Shown: piece after piece, positions 31,839 to 39,075 of the stretch
How the letters are laid out: each line of letters opens with the position of its first letter
How positions within the stretch are numbered: the first letter of the stretch is position 1
DNA from: Campylobacterales bacterium
GTDB taxonomy: Bacteria > Campylobacterota > Campylobacteria > Campylobacterales > Sulfurovaceae
Assembly: GCA_014763885.1 (NCBI GenBank)
Contig: JACXUO010000011.1
Coordinates: 1-41,528 of the forward strand
Reading direction: 5' to 3'
DNA: 41,528 nucleotides
Translations under genes and position numbers: made by a program
Notes under the pieces: generated by a model
Told to the model about the DNA's origin: nothing
Databases searched by the model: none
Seen by the model: the letters and a program-made list of their open reading frames with translations, nothing else

Positions 31839-31854
31839 TAGACTGATCGGTCTA
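31839..31854. promoter_or_regulatory. TetR-type operator 2
   Basis: TAGACTGATCGGTCTA differs at two positions from the site at 31791-31806 and is palindromic (TAGAC-N6-GTCTA). It sits 12 bases downstream of the tetR stop. The two sites are 48 bases apart centre to centre and flank the AhpD promoter region. Confidence 0.8.
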
Positions 31855-31866
31855 TTCTTCTGGAAG

Positions 31867-32442
31867 TTACTTTCTGAGTGATCTGAGGTAGCTGTTGAGA
31901 TGTTTGATGGAGTGGAGATAACGCCTGCTTGATGATTGACTGGGACTTAAGGAGAGTGCACCCCAGACTGTTTCGATCACAAAGTCGGCAAGTGAATCAA
32001 TATCGGTATTCGCTTTCATCTCGCTTTGGTTCAGCAGTATGATGATTTTTGCTTTGAGGTGATCATAAAGCAGGGTGATCTCCCGATCAAAGTCCTTATC
32101 CACCGGTGACATCTCCTGATTGAGGCGATTAAGGGGACAACCGTACTTGATCAGCATAGGGTTCTTGGAGATCGCTAAGACAGCTTCGATGATCGCATCG
32201 ATACCGTCTTTGCCTTCGATAGGGTTAAACGTAAAAAAGAGATCCATTTTGGGGCCAAGCCGCTCTTTGATGACGGTGAGTACCATCGCTTTTTTGGACT
32301 TGAAAAAGTGGTAGAGTGAGCCTTTGGGAATATCACAGACTTTGAGTATCATCGACATGCTGGTACCGTTATATCCGTGCATGTAGACCAGTTCAAATAC
32401 AATATCAAGGATCTTTTCTCTGGTAGGCTGTTCTTTGTTCAT
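31867..32442 (-). CDS. TetR/AcrR-family transcriptional regulator
   Basis: This 191-residue regulator starts at MNKEQPTREKILD (ATG 32442), where the family normally begins. The upstream extension to 32517 overlaps the CDF gene end and has no such sequence. Its N-terminal HTH is typical: REKILDIVFELVYMHGYNGTSMSMILKVCDIPKGSLYHFFKSKKAMVL. The C-terminal ligand domain resembles the TetR_C-type of AcuR/YcdC-like proteins (YGCPLNRLNQEMSP). It lies between a CDF exporter and the AhpD-like gene. Two palindromes follow its stop, so it probably represses the AhpD-like gene. Confidence 0.93.
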   Translation of the reverse strand: MNKEQPTREKILDIVFELVYMHGYNGTSMSMILKVCDIPKGSLYHFFKSKKAMVLTVIKERLGPKMDLFFTFNPIEGKDGIDAIIEAVLAISKNPMLIKYGCPLNRLNQEMSPVDKDFDREITLLYDHLKAKIIILLNQSEMKANTDIDSLADFVIETVWGALSLSPSQSSSRRYLHSIKHLNSYLRSLRK

Positions 32443-32495
32443 AAAACGTATTATAACACTAATTTTGGTGACTCGGATTTCCCGCAGAACTTCCT

Positions 32496-33416
32496 CTACT
32501 GCCCTGCGATGACACACTTCTGGTGTGCAGCTTTATTGGTGAGAGAATCTACCTCTATCAGGATATGGTTGAAGCCAAGTTTTTCCAGCTTCTCTTTCAT
32601 CGGGCAGGTGATATTCTCGCACTCTCTGAGCGTGATCCCCTCATCATCCAGAAGGATATGAAAAGAGATAAAGTTCAGTTTGGAGCTGGGCTGATGGATA
32701 TGCAGGTCATGATAGCCGGAGACACGGCCGGATGCAAAAATGATCTTTTCCAGTTCTTCCGGGGTGATATCGATCGTATTGGCATCCATCAGCGAGAGGA
32801 AACTCTGTTTGAAAAGAGGGAATGAGTGCTTGATGATATAGAGCGAGAATATGATCGTAAGCATGGCATCAATCGCATAGATCTGAAAATAGTAGATCAT
32901 GATCCCGGCAACCACTACCCCCACCGATACAAGGGTGTCCGCAAGCATGTGCAGGTAGGCTGATGTGATGTTGGCATCGCCGTGGTGGTGTGATTCGTGC
33001 TCATGGTGATGATGGTCCTCCATGCCTATAGCATGGAGGAGATAGGCACTGACACCGTTGGCAACGACTGCGATCATCCCCACTACGATCATATATTCGG
33101 GGGCGATGACCTCCGGGGCGAAAAATCTTCCTATGGACTCATAGATCATATAGAGCATCGTAAGGAGCAAAAAGAGCGTATTGGTAAAGGCGGCCATCAT
33201 CTCGGCCCTGATAAACCCGAAAGTAAACTGGAATGTCGGGCTGCTTGTTCCGAACCGGAGCGCGATATAGGTGATAACGATGGCGATCACATCACCGGTA
33301 TTGTGCAGTGCATCGGCAATGAGCGCAAAGGAGTTGGAGATCACGCCAAAGATGATCTCTGCAAGGATAATCGAAAGATTGAAAAAAATAATCAGCAGAA
33401 TCTTTTTGGCTTTCAT
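32496..33416 (-). CDS. Cation diffusion facilitator (CDF/CzcD-type) metal exporter
   Basis: This divalent-metal/proton antiporter has 306 residues and six transmembrane helices. Metal-site residues lie in TM2 (LIADALHNTGD) and TM5 (HMLADTLVSVG), the CzcD/ZitB-type HxxxD pattern. Between helices 4 and 5 is a His-rich loop (MEDHHHHEHESHHHGD). The C-terminal cytoplasmic domain (about 205-306) is present. Zn(II) or a similar ion is the probable substrate. The tetR gene follows by 53 bases, so the exporter may share its regulator. Confidence 0.95.
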   Translation of the reverse strand: MKAKKILLIIFFNLSIILAEIIFGVISNSFALIADALHNTGDVIAIVITYIALRFGTSSPTFQFTFGFIRAEMMAAFTNTLFLLLTMLYMIYESIGRFFAPEVIAPEYMIVVGMIAVVANGVSAYLLHAIGMEDHHHHEHESHHHGDANITSAYLHMLADTLVSVGVVVAGIMIYYFQIYAIDAMLTIIFSLYIIKHSFPLFKQSFLSLMDANTIDITPEELEKIIFASGRVSGYHDLHIHQPSSKLNFISFHILLDDEGITLRECENITCPMKEKLEKLGFNHILIEVDSLTNKAAHQKCVIAGQ

Positions 33417-33582
33417 TGTTTTACTTTTTGCGTGAAGTACTTTAGTATATAAGCTACTCTGTTAGAATTGACTTAAAGAACGGAAACGGGCTATGCTTTA
33501 CTTTTCGAGGCAGATAAAGAACAAAGAGAGGGAAGAAAAAAGAGTCGAAAGCAGGAAGTGATCTTCCGATCATCTCCTTAAA

Positions 33583-33613
33583 AAGAAGCGGCAAGGGGAG
33601 TGACTTCTTGCCG
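33583..33613 (-). terminator. Terminator of the mobB-fbp operon (minus strand)
   Basis: On the minus strand CGGCAAG and CTTGCCG (33607-33613 and 33589-33595) pair around an 11-base loop, followed by CTTCTTTTT. It lies directly after the stop of the small Cys protein at 33621. Confidence 0.75.
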
Positions 33614-33620
33614 TAAAACC

Positions 33621-33818
33621 TTAAAACTCGAAACCTCCGGTCTGCCCCTTGCTCATACTGTCATAGACGGCTTTGACATAGGCTTCCCTGAGTTCACAGT
33701 GAAGAAGCTGATCGCATTTCAGGCAGCTTGGCACCTCTTTCTCCTTCTGGCAGGCTTCCAGCTCCTTTTTTTTCTGCTCAAGCGCGATCTGCCACTCATC
33801 CAGTACTGTTTCGAGCAT
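33621..33818 (-). CDS. Small Cys-motif protein after fbp
   Basis: This 65-residue protein starts at the ATG that overlaps the fbp stop (TGATG at 33820-33816). A longer reading to 33878 lies inside fbp and lacks a ribosome-binding site. A helical N-terminus (LDEWQIALEQKKKELEACQKEK) is followed by CLKCDQLLHC, REAYVKAVYDSMSKGQ and TGGFEF. The CxxC plus a third Cys suggests metal or Fe-S binding. Similar short proteins follow fbp in other Campylobacterota (recollection). Function unknown. Confidence 0.8.
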   Translation of the reverse strand: MLETVLDEWQIALEQKKKELEACQKEKEVPSCLKCDQLLHCELREAYVKAVYDSMSKGQTGGFEF

Positions 33819-34666
33819 CAGTTGATCCCGTATGCTTTTTTCAGGGCTTCGATCTCGTAGTTGGATCCAAAGAAGCACGGACTGGTATCATGATGATGTT
33901 GTGGTACAAGCTCCATCAGCCTCTCCCCTTTTTCATTGATGGCCTGTCCTCCTGCCTGTTCGTACATAAAGGCAAACGGGATCACTTCAAAGAGTTGTCT
34001 GAGTTTACCGTAAGGCTTATCACTGGTTCCCGGGTAACTGAAAAGACCGCCGCCTTTGAGCAGGATCTGATGCAGGTCCGGCACCATGCCGCCCGAATAT
34101 CGCAGCCTGTATCCTTCTGCAAAAAGCGAGTCTATAAATGCTTTGTGGTGCGGTGCCCAGTTCTGCTGGGTTCCGCCCGGTGCATTGAGCTTCCCTTTTT
34201 CATTGAGCGAAATTTCGCCGATCACTTTGAATTGATCACCTTCTGCACGGTAGAGCATCGGTTTGCTTCCTTTTATTGCAATGACCAGTTCGATTCTCGG
34301 ACCATAGACGACATAGGCAGAGGCGACAAGATATTGTGCATCTAGACTCCCCTCGTATATACCGAAGATGGAACCTACCGAGAGGTTGACATCTATCAGG
34401 CTGGATCCGTCCAAAGGATCATAACACACCATGTAGCTACCGGAGCTGTGTAGTTGAAGTGCACCTTCTTTCTCTTCACTTACAAGCATGCTTACTCTAG
34501 GTACTGTGACAAATTCCTTTTCGATGATCAGGTCTGAGAGTACATCAATTTTGAGCTGGTCTTCCCCTGAAGCATTTTCTTTCTCGGCGTATCCGAGATC
34601 AGAATTTTTGATCGCATCATCGATCTCAAAAGCGATCTTTTTGATCGCTTCAAATACAGTTTGCAT
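33818..34666 (-). CDS. fbp: Class I fructose-1,6-bisphosphatase
   Basis: Fbp hydrolyses fructose 1,6-bisphosphate in gluconeogenesis. The start was set to ATG 34666 (AAAGGAG upstream), giving 282 residues beginning [10 protein letters not shown]; the extension to 34708 overlaps mobB. Signature features are the metal-binding DPLDGSS ([14 protein letters not shown]), SMLVSEEKE and the sugar-phosphate region [25 protein letters not shown]. In an autotroph with the reverse TCA cycle it would feed hexose synthesis, which is inference. Coupled by one-base overlap to the small Cys gene and placed 11 bases after mobB. Confidence 0.97.
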   Translation of the reverse strand: MQTVFEAIKKIAFEIDDAIKNSDLGYAEKENASGEDQLKIDVLSDLIIEKEFVTVPRVSMLVSEEKEGALQLHSSGSYMVCYDPLDGSSLIDVNLSVGSIFGIYEGSLDAQYLVASAYVVYGPRIELVIAIKGSKPMLYRAEGDQFKVIGEISLNEKGKLNAPGGTQQNWAPHHKAFIDSLFAEGYRLRYSGGMVPDLHQILLKGGGLFSYPGTSDKPYGKLRQLFEVIPFAFMYEQAGGQAINEKGERLMELVPQHHHDTSPCFFGSNYEIEALKKAYGIN

Positions 34667-34677
34667 TATTTTCTCCT

Positions 34678-35175
34678 TTAGACACTTTTCGCGTGTGTTT
34701 TGATCCATTCTATGATCTGGTCAGTATTATTGAGGTCCAGGATATCTATCTGTGAAGGTATGGTATAGGTATCGATATTGATACTTTCATCTATGGCAAT
34801 GGCCTCAGAACACTCCAGATAACTTTCATCAATCTCATTACGGAAGATAGCGATACGTGGAAGCGGTAATGTTTTAAGCCCCTCTACCAGTAGAATATCA
34901 AACTCATTGATCATTGCAATGATATCATCGAGTCTTTTTTCCCTCTGTGAAAAGTAAGTAGTGCGGGTAGGTGAAGTGACAACCACTTCAGCTCCTGTTT
35001 GGGAGAATTTATAGCTGTCTTTCCCTTCTTTGTCAAAAACGGCCTTATCTTTTGGATCATTTTTAATGATAGCCACTCGCTCATAAGTGATCAGTTTTTT
35101 TGCAACTTTTTCGATCAAAGTGGTTTTCCCACTATTGGATGGACCGGTAAACGCTACGGCAACTCTTCTTTTCAC
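34678..35175 (-). CDS. mobB: Molybdopterin-guanine dinucleotide biosynthesis protein MobB
   Basis: MobB is a P-loop GTPase that helps MobA attach GMP to the molybdenum cofactor. The 165 residues include the Walker [14 protein letters not shown] (about 11-23), the switch-like [18 protein letters not shown], the segment [19 protein letters not shown] and an aspartate-rich C-terminal strand. This is the normal MobB layout. It implies molybdoenzymes (nitrate, sulfur or formate related) elsewhere in the genome. It leads the operon mobB-fbp-small Cys gene. Confidence 0.94.
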   Translation of the reverse strand: MKRRVAVAFTGPSNSGKTTLIEKVAKKLITYERVAIIKNDPKDKAVFDKEGKDSYKFSQTGAEVVVTSPTRTTYFSQREKRLDDIIAMINEFDILLVEGLKTLPLPRIAIFRNEIDESYLECSEAIAIDESINIDTYTIPSQIDILDLNNTDQIIEWIKTHAKSV

Positions 35176-35261
35176 TTTTATCCTTTAATTAAGTCTTGGA
35201 ATTATACTTAAATGTTTATTGAATCTATGTTAAAATGATAGTAATTATCTAGGAGGATTGA

Positions 35262-35780
35262 GTGCGAATAATTATTGGGTCTATGACACTTCTACTCCTT
35301 TTGGGTGCCTGCTCTTCCAAAACAGAGGATCCCCTCTCGGAGCGCATTGAGAAAAACAAAACGCTCTATAAACACCTGCAAAAAACCGAAAAAGCACAAC
35401 TTTACGACCATAATATCACCAAGGCGCTTCTCACTGCAACCTATCTCTACCCTTCAGGGAAGAAGCCTGGCAGAGGGGAGGATGACGAGGTGTTTATTGT
35501 GGGTCTCTATCTTGACGAGAAACAGGAAAGCGGGATAGGCAGGGAGTATCTTCTGACACTGGATGGCGAAAAACCCAAAAGCATCCTTCCTCTTCCGAAG
35601 CAGAGTCCCTATCTCAAAAAGATACCTTTTGTGACAGTGTGGAACAGTTACTATCTCGTGACTTTCCCGCATACCTCATGCAAAAATTTTACCCTGCTAT
35701 TTGAGAGCAGCAGGTATGGGAAAAAAACGATGCCTTTTTCCAAAGCTGCAAAATACGTAGAGAGCCAAAAGGCCTTCTGA
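35262..35780 (+). CDS. Lipoprotein of unknown function
   Basis: This 172-residue protein starts with GTG at 35262, with AGGAGG at 35251-35256. The signal peptide ends in a lipobox LLGAC (Cys17), so the mature protein is a lipoprotein. The rest (about 20-172) has no recognised domain: a charged helix (SERIEKNKTLYKHLQKTEKAQ) then beta-rich segments (EVFIVGLYLDE, FVTVWNSYYLVTFP). Its 3' end abuts the convergent transglycosylase gene. Function unknown. Confidence 0.82.
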   Translation: MRIIIGSMTLLLLLGACSSKTEDPLSERIEKNKTLYKHLQKTEKAQLYDHNITKALLTATYLYPSGKKPGRGEDDEVFIVGLYLDEKQESGIGREYLLTLDGEKPKSILPLPKQSPYLKKIPFVTVWNSYYLVTFPHTSCKNFTLLFESSRYGKKTMPFSKAAKYVESQKAF

Positions 35781-37319
35781 TCATCTGAAGCGATCGGTCT
35801 TATTGGGGTCTGTGACCTCTTTGATCAGAGGGAGAAGGCGGGTAGGGACTCCCAGCCTGTTCAGATAGATGACGTAGTTGGTCAGGACATGTTTGCCGTA
35901 TTCCCTTGTTTCCACATTGCTCATGCGCTCCATACTCATGTAGGGTTCATAGCGTCCCGGCCTGAAGTTCTGGTTGTCTGTGATCAGCTTTTTGGTAAAG
36001 CCTATCCCCCCGTTGTAGGCGTAGGCAACAAAGAGCGGATGATAGAGCCATTTGTTGAGGTAGTCAAGGTGAAAATCGGCATACTCGATCGCCTTGTAGG
36101 GGTTGAAAAGATCATCAAGGTCGATGTTGTCCTTTTTCTTCTTTGCGATATCCTCTATCAAAAAAGGCATGATCTGCATCATGCCGAGCGCAAAAGAGCG
36201 TGAGACCGAAGCCGGGATAAATCGGCTCTCCTGTCTGGCGATTGCATAGATCATCGCCTGGCGTTCTTTACTCATGTTTCTCATCGCTTCGCGGTAGGGC
36301 ATAGGATAGTAGATCTCTTTATAGCCGGATGCCCTGGCTTTGATAAAGGTATAGTGTCCTATGGTCTCCTGGGATTTATAGGTATCGGCAAGATCATTGA
36401 GGTTGTAGTCCCCCGAGAACATCTTTTGCTTGAGTTCCGCCCAGTCTATTGGGTCAAGGACATCATAGTGAAAGACTTTGGAGCGGGAGATCTTCGGTGT
36501 AATGATCTTTGGATAACGCAGTTTTAGAAGGTCCCTGGCGATCAGTGTATAGATATTGACATCGTGGCTGTTGACAAGGTTGGTCAGATAGCCCCGCTCT
36601 TTGGTCACAAGATACATCCAGAAGTTCGCCTGGTCTTTGTCCCGTCGTTTTACTGCCTTTTTGCGTGCCTGCCCGAAGTAGATCATCGCGATTTCTTCTT
36701 TTTGCTGCTGCAGTGCGAACAATCCCAGCTGGAAGTGTGTATCGGAGCTGATCTCATTGGTGTGTGCAGGCGGCTGAAGGAGCGATGCCTTCAACTTTGG
36801 AAGATCTTCGTTCAGTATGATACGGATACTTTGGTTAAACTTTTTATCCATGCTCAAGACACGGAACTGTTTGGAGTTGAGCAGCTTGTCATACTTCTTT
36901 TTTCTGACCTCTGTACCGCAGTTGTTGAAAAGGTAGCATTCGATTTCGGGGTTCTCTTTTGCCCAGGCAGGGTAGTCCGCTTTTGAGCTTTTGAGTTCCT
37001 GAAGCTTCTGGTAGTTGCTTTTCCAGCGTGCTTTTTCTGCTTCTGTTGCGATACGGCGTACCTGCTTGATCTCCGGGGCCAGACCGGTTTTGTTACGGTA
37101 GGCGGTTTTGATCTTTTTGTTGAGGTAGCTTGCTTCCTCTATGATCTTTTTGGCTTCGGATTCGGTTGTGCTCTTTTGTGATAAAAAACGCCAGATATAG
37201 TAGTCCTTCTCTATACTCCGGGGCATCTTGTGAATCTCTTCAAAACTGAAACTCTTCGCCGCATAAAGCGGCGTTGTGCAGGAGAGCACTATGGAGAAAA
37301 GAATACTTCTGACTTTCAT
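35781..37319 (-). CDS. Soluble lytic murein transglycosylase (Slt family)
   Basis: This periplasmic enzyme cleaves peptidoglycan, leaving 1,6-anhydro ends. Of its 512 residues, 1-20 are a signal peptide (LYA/AKS). A helical superhelix region covers about 25-340. The lysozyme-like SLT domain (about 345-490) has catalytic Glu in IYAIARQESRFIPASVSRSFALGMMQIMP, then PYKAIEYADFHLDYL and FVAYAYNGG. Family length is a little shorter than E. coli Slt70. The stop lies one base past the end of the convergent lipoprotein gene. Confidence 0.94.
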   Translation of the reverse strand: MKVRSILFSIVLSCTTPLYAAKSFSFEEIHKMPRSIEKDYYIWRFLSQKSTTESEAKKIIEEASYLNKKIKTAYRNKTGLAPEIKQVRRIATEAEKARWKSNYQKLQELKSSKADYPAWAKENPEIECYLFNNCGTEVRKKKYDKLLNSKQFRVLSMDKKFNQSIRIILNEDLPKLKASLLQPPAHTNEISSDTHFQLGLFALQQQKEEIAMIYFGQARKKAVKRRDKDQANFWMYLVTKERGYLTNLVNSHDVNIYTLIARDLLKLRYPKIITPKISRSKVFHYDVLDPIDWAELKQKMFSGDYNLNDLADTYKSQETIGHYTFIKARASGYKEIYYPMPYREAMRNMSKERQAMIYAIARQESRFIPASVSRSFALGMMQIMPFLIEDIAKKKKDNIDLDDLFNPYKAIEYADFHLDYLNKWLYHPLFVAYAYNGGIGFTKKLITDNQNFRPGRYEPYMSMERMSNVETREYGKHVLTNYVIYLNRLGVPTRLLPLIKEVTDPNKTDRFR

Positions 37320-37335
37320 TAAACAGCGATCCTGC

Positions 37336-37611
37336 TTAGCCTAAAAAGGCTCTCATCATAAAGATATCCAGGAACTGCAACCCCAGGATAATCACCAGCG
37401 GCGAGAGGTCCACGCCTGAGAAGAGGACAAACGGCAGTTTGCGTCGGATCAATGCAAATGCGGGTTCCGTCAGACGGCGCAGTATCTGCACGATAGGGTT
37501 TCGCGGGTCAGGCTGGACAAAACTGATCAGTGCAGCGATGATCACGATCCAGATATATAATGTAATCACAGTATGCAGTGTCTGTACAATGGCATAAATC
37601 AGTGCGCTCAT
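37336..37611 (-). CDS. YggT family membrane protein
   Basis: This 91-residue protein has two hydrophobic segments (about 4-28 and 63-87) and the YggT pattern: TLYIWIVIIAALISFVQPDPRNPIVQILRRLTEPAFALIRR, later DLSPLVIILGLQFL. Function is not settled; family members are linked to osmotic tolerance and cell division. Its ATG overlaps the gltX stop by four bases. Confidence 0.92.
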   Translation of the reverse strand: MSALIYAIVQTLHTVITLYIWIVIIAALISFVQPDPRNPIVQILRRLTEPAFALIRRKLPFVLFSGVDLSPLVIILGLQFLDIFMMRAFLG

Positions 37612-38852
37612 GAGGCTACCTCCAGGATATAAGATTTGATATACGGGTAGATGTCGGAAAGTTCGGGGCCGTTACCTGTACCCGTAAGCAGGTAACGGAG
37701 CGGTTTCAGGAAGTTCTCTCCCGAGAGTCCTGTCTCTTTCCTGATATATGACTCAAATGCATCATAGGTGTTGATCATAGGGGCATTAAAGATCACATCA
37801 GAGATCACTTTCATCTGCTCACCCCACTCACCGTTGAAGTCCTTCGGTTTGAAGATAGGTCTGATCTTCGCTTCAAGCTCGTTGATCGTGCTTGCTTCTT
37901 CCAGGTAGACCTTTGCCAGTTTCCCGATAGCTTCATCTGCAAAACCAAAGAGGCTTGAGAGGGGTTTGTCATCCATCATTTTAAGGTGCTCACGGTTGAT
38001 AAAGCGAAGTCTGTCGATATCGAACTTTACTGGAGATTTGGAGAGCTTTGTCAGATCGAACCACTCTATCGCTTCAGGCATCGTGAAGATCTCTTTGGGT
38101 GTTTGATTGCCCAGTGCGATCAGGTAGTTGGCGATCGCATCGGGGATGAAGCCCTGTTCAAAGAGCCATTTGACTGTATGTGTCTCATCTGTGTCGAGGA
38201 GGATAGGCAGGTGCGCGTACTCCGTCTGCTGATCATACCCAAACAGGGTTTTGATCTGCTCCTGTTTCGGGGTATTGAAGAGGTGCTCTTCTCCACGGAT
38301 GATAAGAGTGATCCCGGAGATCATATCGTCACAGGCACTCGCAAAGAGATCTGTAGGTGTTGAGTCTTCACGGAGTATCACAAAAGAGTCGACTTCATCA
38401 GGTGTAGCGCTCATCTCTCCGTTGAAAAGGTCTTGGTAGATGATGTTACTTTCGGGTTTTTTGATACGGATGACAAAAGGGGTTTTCTCTTCTTTGAGTT
38501 TGGCTAGCTCGGCAGCACCCATAGCGCGACAATGTCCGCTATACCTTTCTGAAGATTCTGTATCTTTACAGGTGCATACAAATGCCTTCTTCTCCTTAAG
38601 AAGCCTGATCGCCAGGGTCTGGTGCAGATGCAGGTTTTCGCTCTGGTGCATGACACTGTCATGGGGAAGCGCGAATTTCTCGAGTATCTCCATGAACTCC
38701 GTATCTTTTCCGGTGATGTTCTGTTCTTTGTCTGTATCTTCGATACGCACAATGAAATTGACATCTCTCTGTTTGGCTATCATGTAGTTGAAGATCGCCA
38801 CACGCAGGTTTCCTATATGCATATCACCGGTCGGTGACGGGGCAAATCTAAG
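37608..38852 (-). CDS. gltX: Glutamyl-tRNA synthetase (GluRS) lacking the KMSKS loop
   Basis: This is a class I glutamyl-tRNA synthetase of 414 residues, starting at MLRFAPSPTG (ATG 38852, GGAG upstream); an 18-residue upstream extension was rejected. The HIGH-type motif is MHIGN (12-16). The zinc-like segment CTCKDTESSERYSGHC, DLFASACDD and the anticodon-binding C-terminus are present. At residues 222-223 (38187/38186) LLDTD runs straight into ETHTVKWLFEQGF. In relatives about eight residues including KMSKR or KLSKR lie exactly there. The frame is intact on both sides. Activity is therefore doubtful or altered. It may be the Campylobacterota GluRS2-type copy; another gltX may exist elsewhere. 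Confidence 0.9.
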   Translation of the reverse strand, partial: LRFAPSPTGDMHIGNLRVAIFNYMIAKQRDVNFIVRIEDTDKEQNITGKDTEFMEILEKFALPHDSVMHQSENLHLHQTLAIRLLKEKKAFVCTCKDTESSERYSGHCRAMGAAELAKLKEEKTPFVIRIKKPESNIIYQDLFNGEMSATPDEVDSFVILREDSTPTDLFASACDDMISGITLIIRGEEHLFNTPKQEQIKTLFGYDQQTEYAHLPILLDTDETHTVKWLFEQGFIPDAIANYLIALGNQTPKEIFTMPEAIEWFDLTKLSKSPVKFDIDRLRFINREHLKMMDDKPLSSLFGFADEAIGKLAKVYLEEASTINELEAKIRPIFKPKDFNGEWGEQMKVISDVIFNAPMINTYDAFESYIRKETGLSGENFLKPLRYLLTGTGNGPELSDIYPYIKSYILEVAS

Positions 38853-38906
38853 CATCTCTCTTACTCCAAAAGTCGTGGGTTTGTCACCGCAGGAGGTATT
38901 TGCCAC

Positions 38907-39075
38907 GAGCGGTGATATAAGAGTGATATTATAGTGGTTTTATTTTATAAATCTTTTAAAGCACAATCGTATCATCCATAGCGCTTTTGCTTACTTTTCC
39001 TATGACGCGATAAGCTCTAATTCGATAAAATACAACTCTTATAATAAAGTTTCAGAATCAAAGGGTTTAAAAGCA
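38907..39075. promoter_or_regulatory. Divergent promoter region of gltX and glnS
   Basis: This 169-base AT-rich spacer separates the divergent gltX and glnS coding regions. On the plus strand GATAAAATAC (about 39022-39031) is a good Campylobacterota-type -10 for glnS, and AAAGGG precedes the glnS ATG. On the minus strand a TATAAT-like element (38929-38934 reversed) could serve gltX. No other feature was seen. Confidence 0.45.

Noticed and set aside
32443-32517. Longer tetR reading
   Set aside because: The added 25 residues overlap the CDF gene end, and TetR proteins normally begin a few residues before the REKIL helix.
38853-38906. 18-residue extension of gltX
   Set aside because: GluRS begins at the RFAPSPTG strand; the extension has no ribosome-binding site, whereas ATG 38852 has GGAG.
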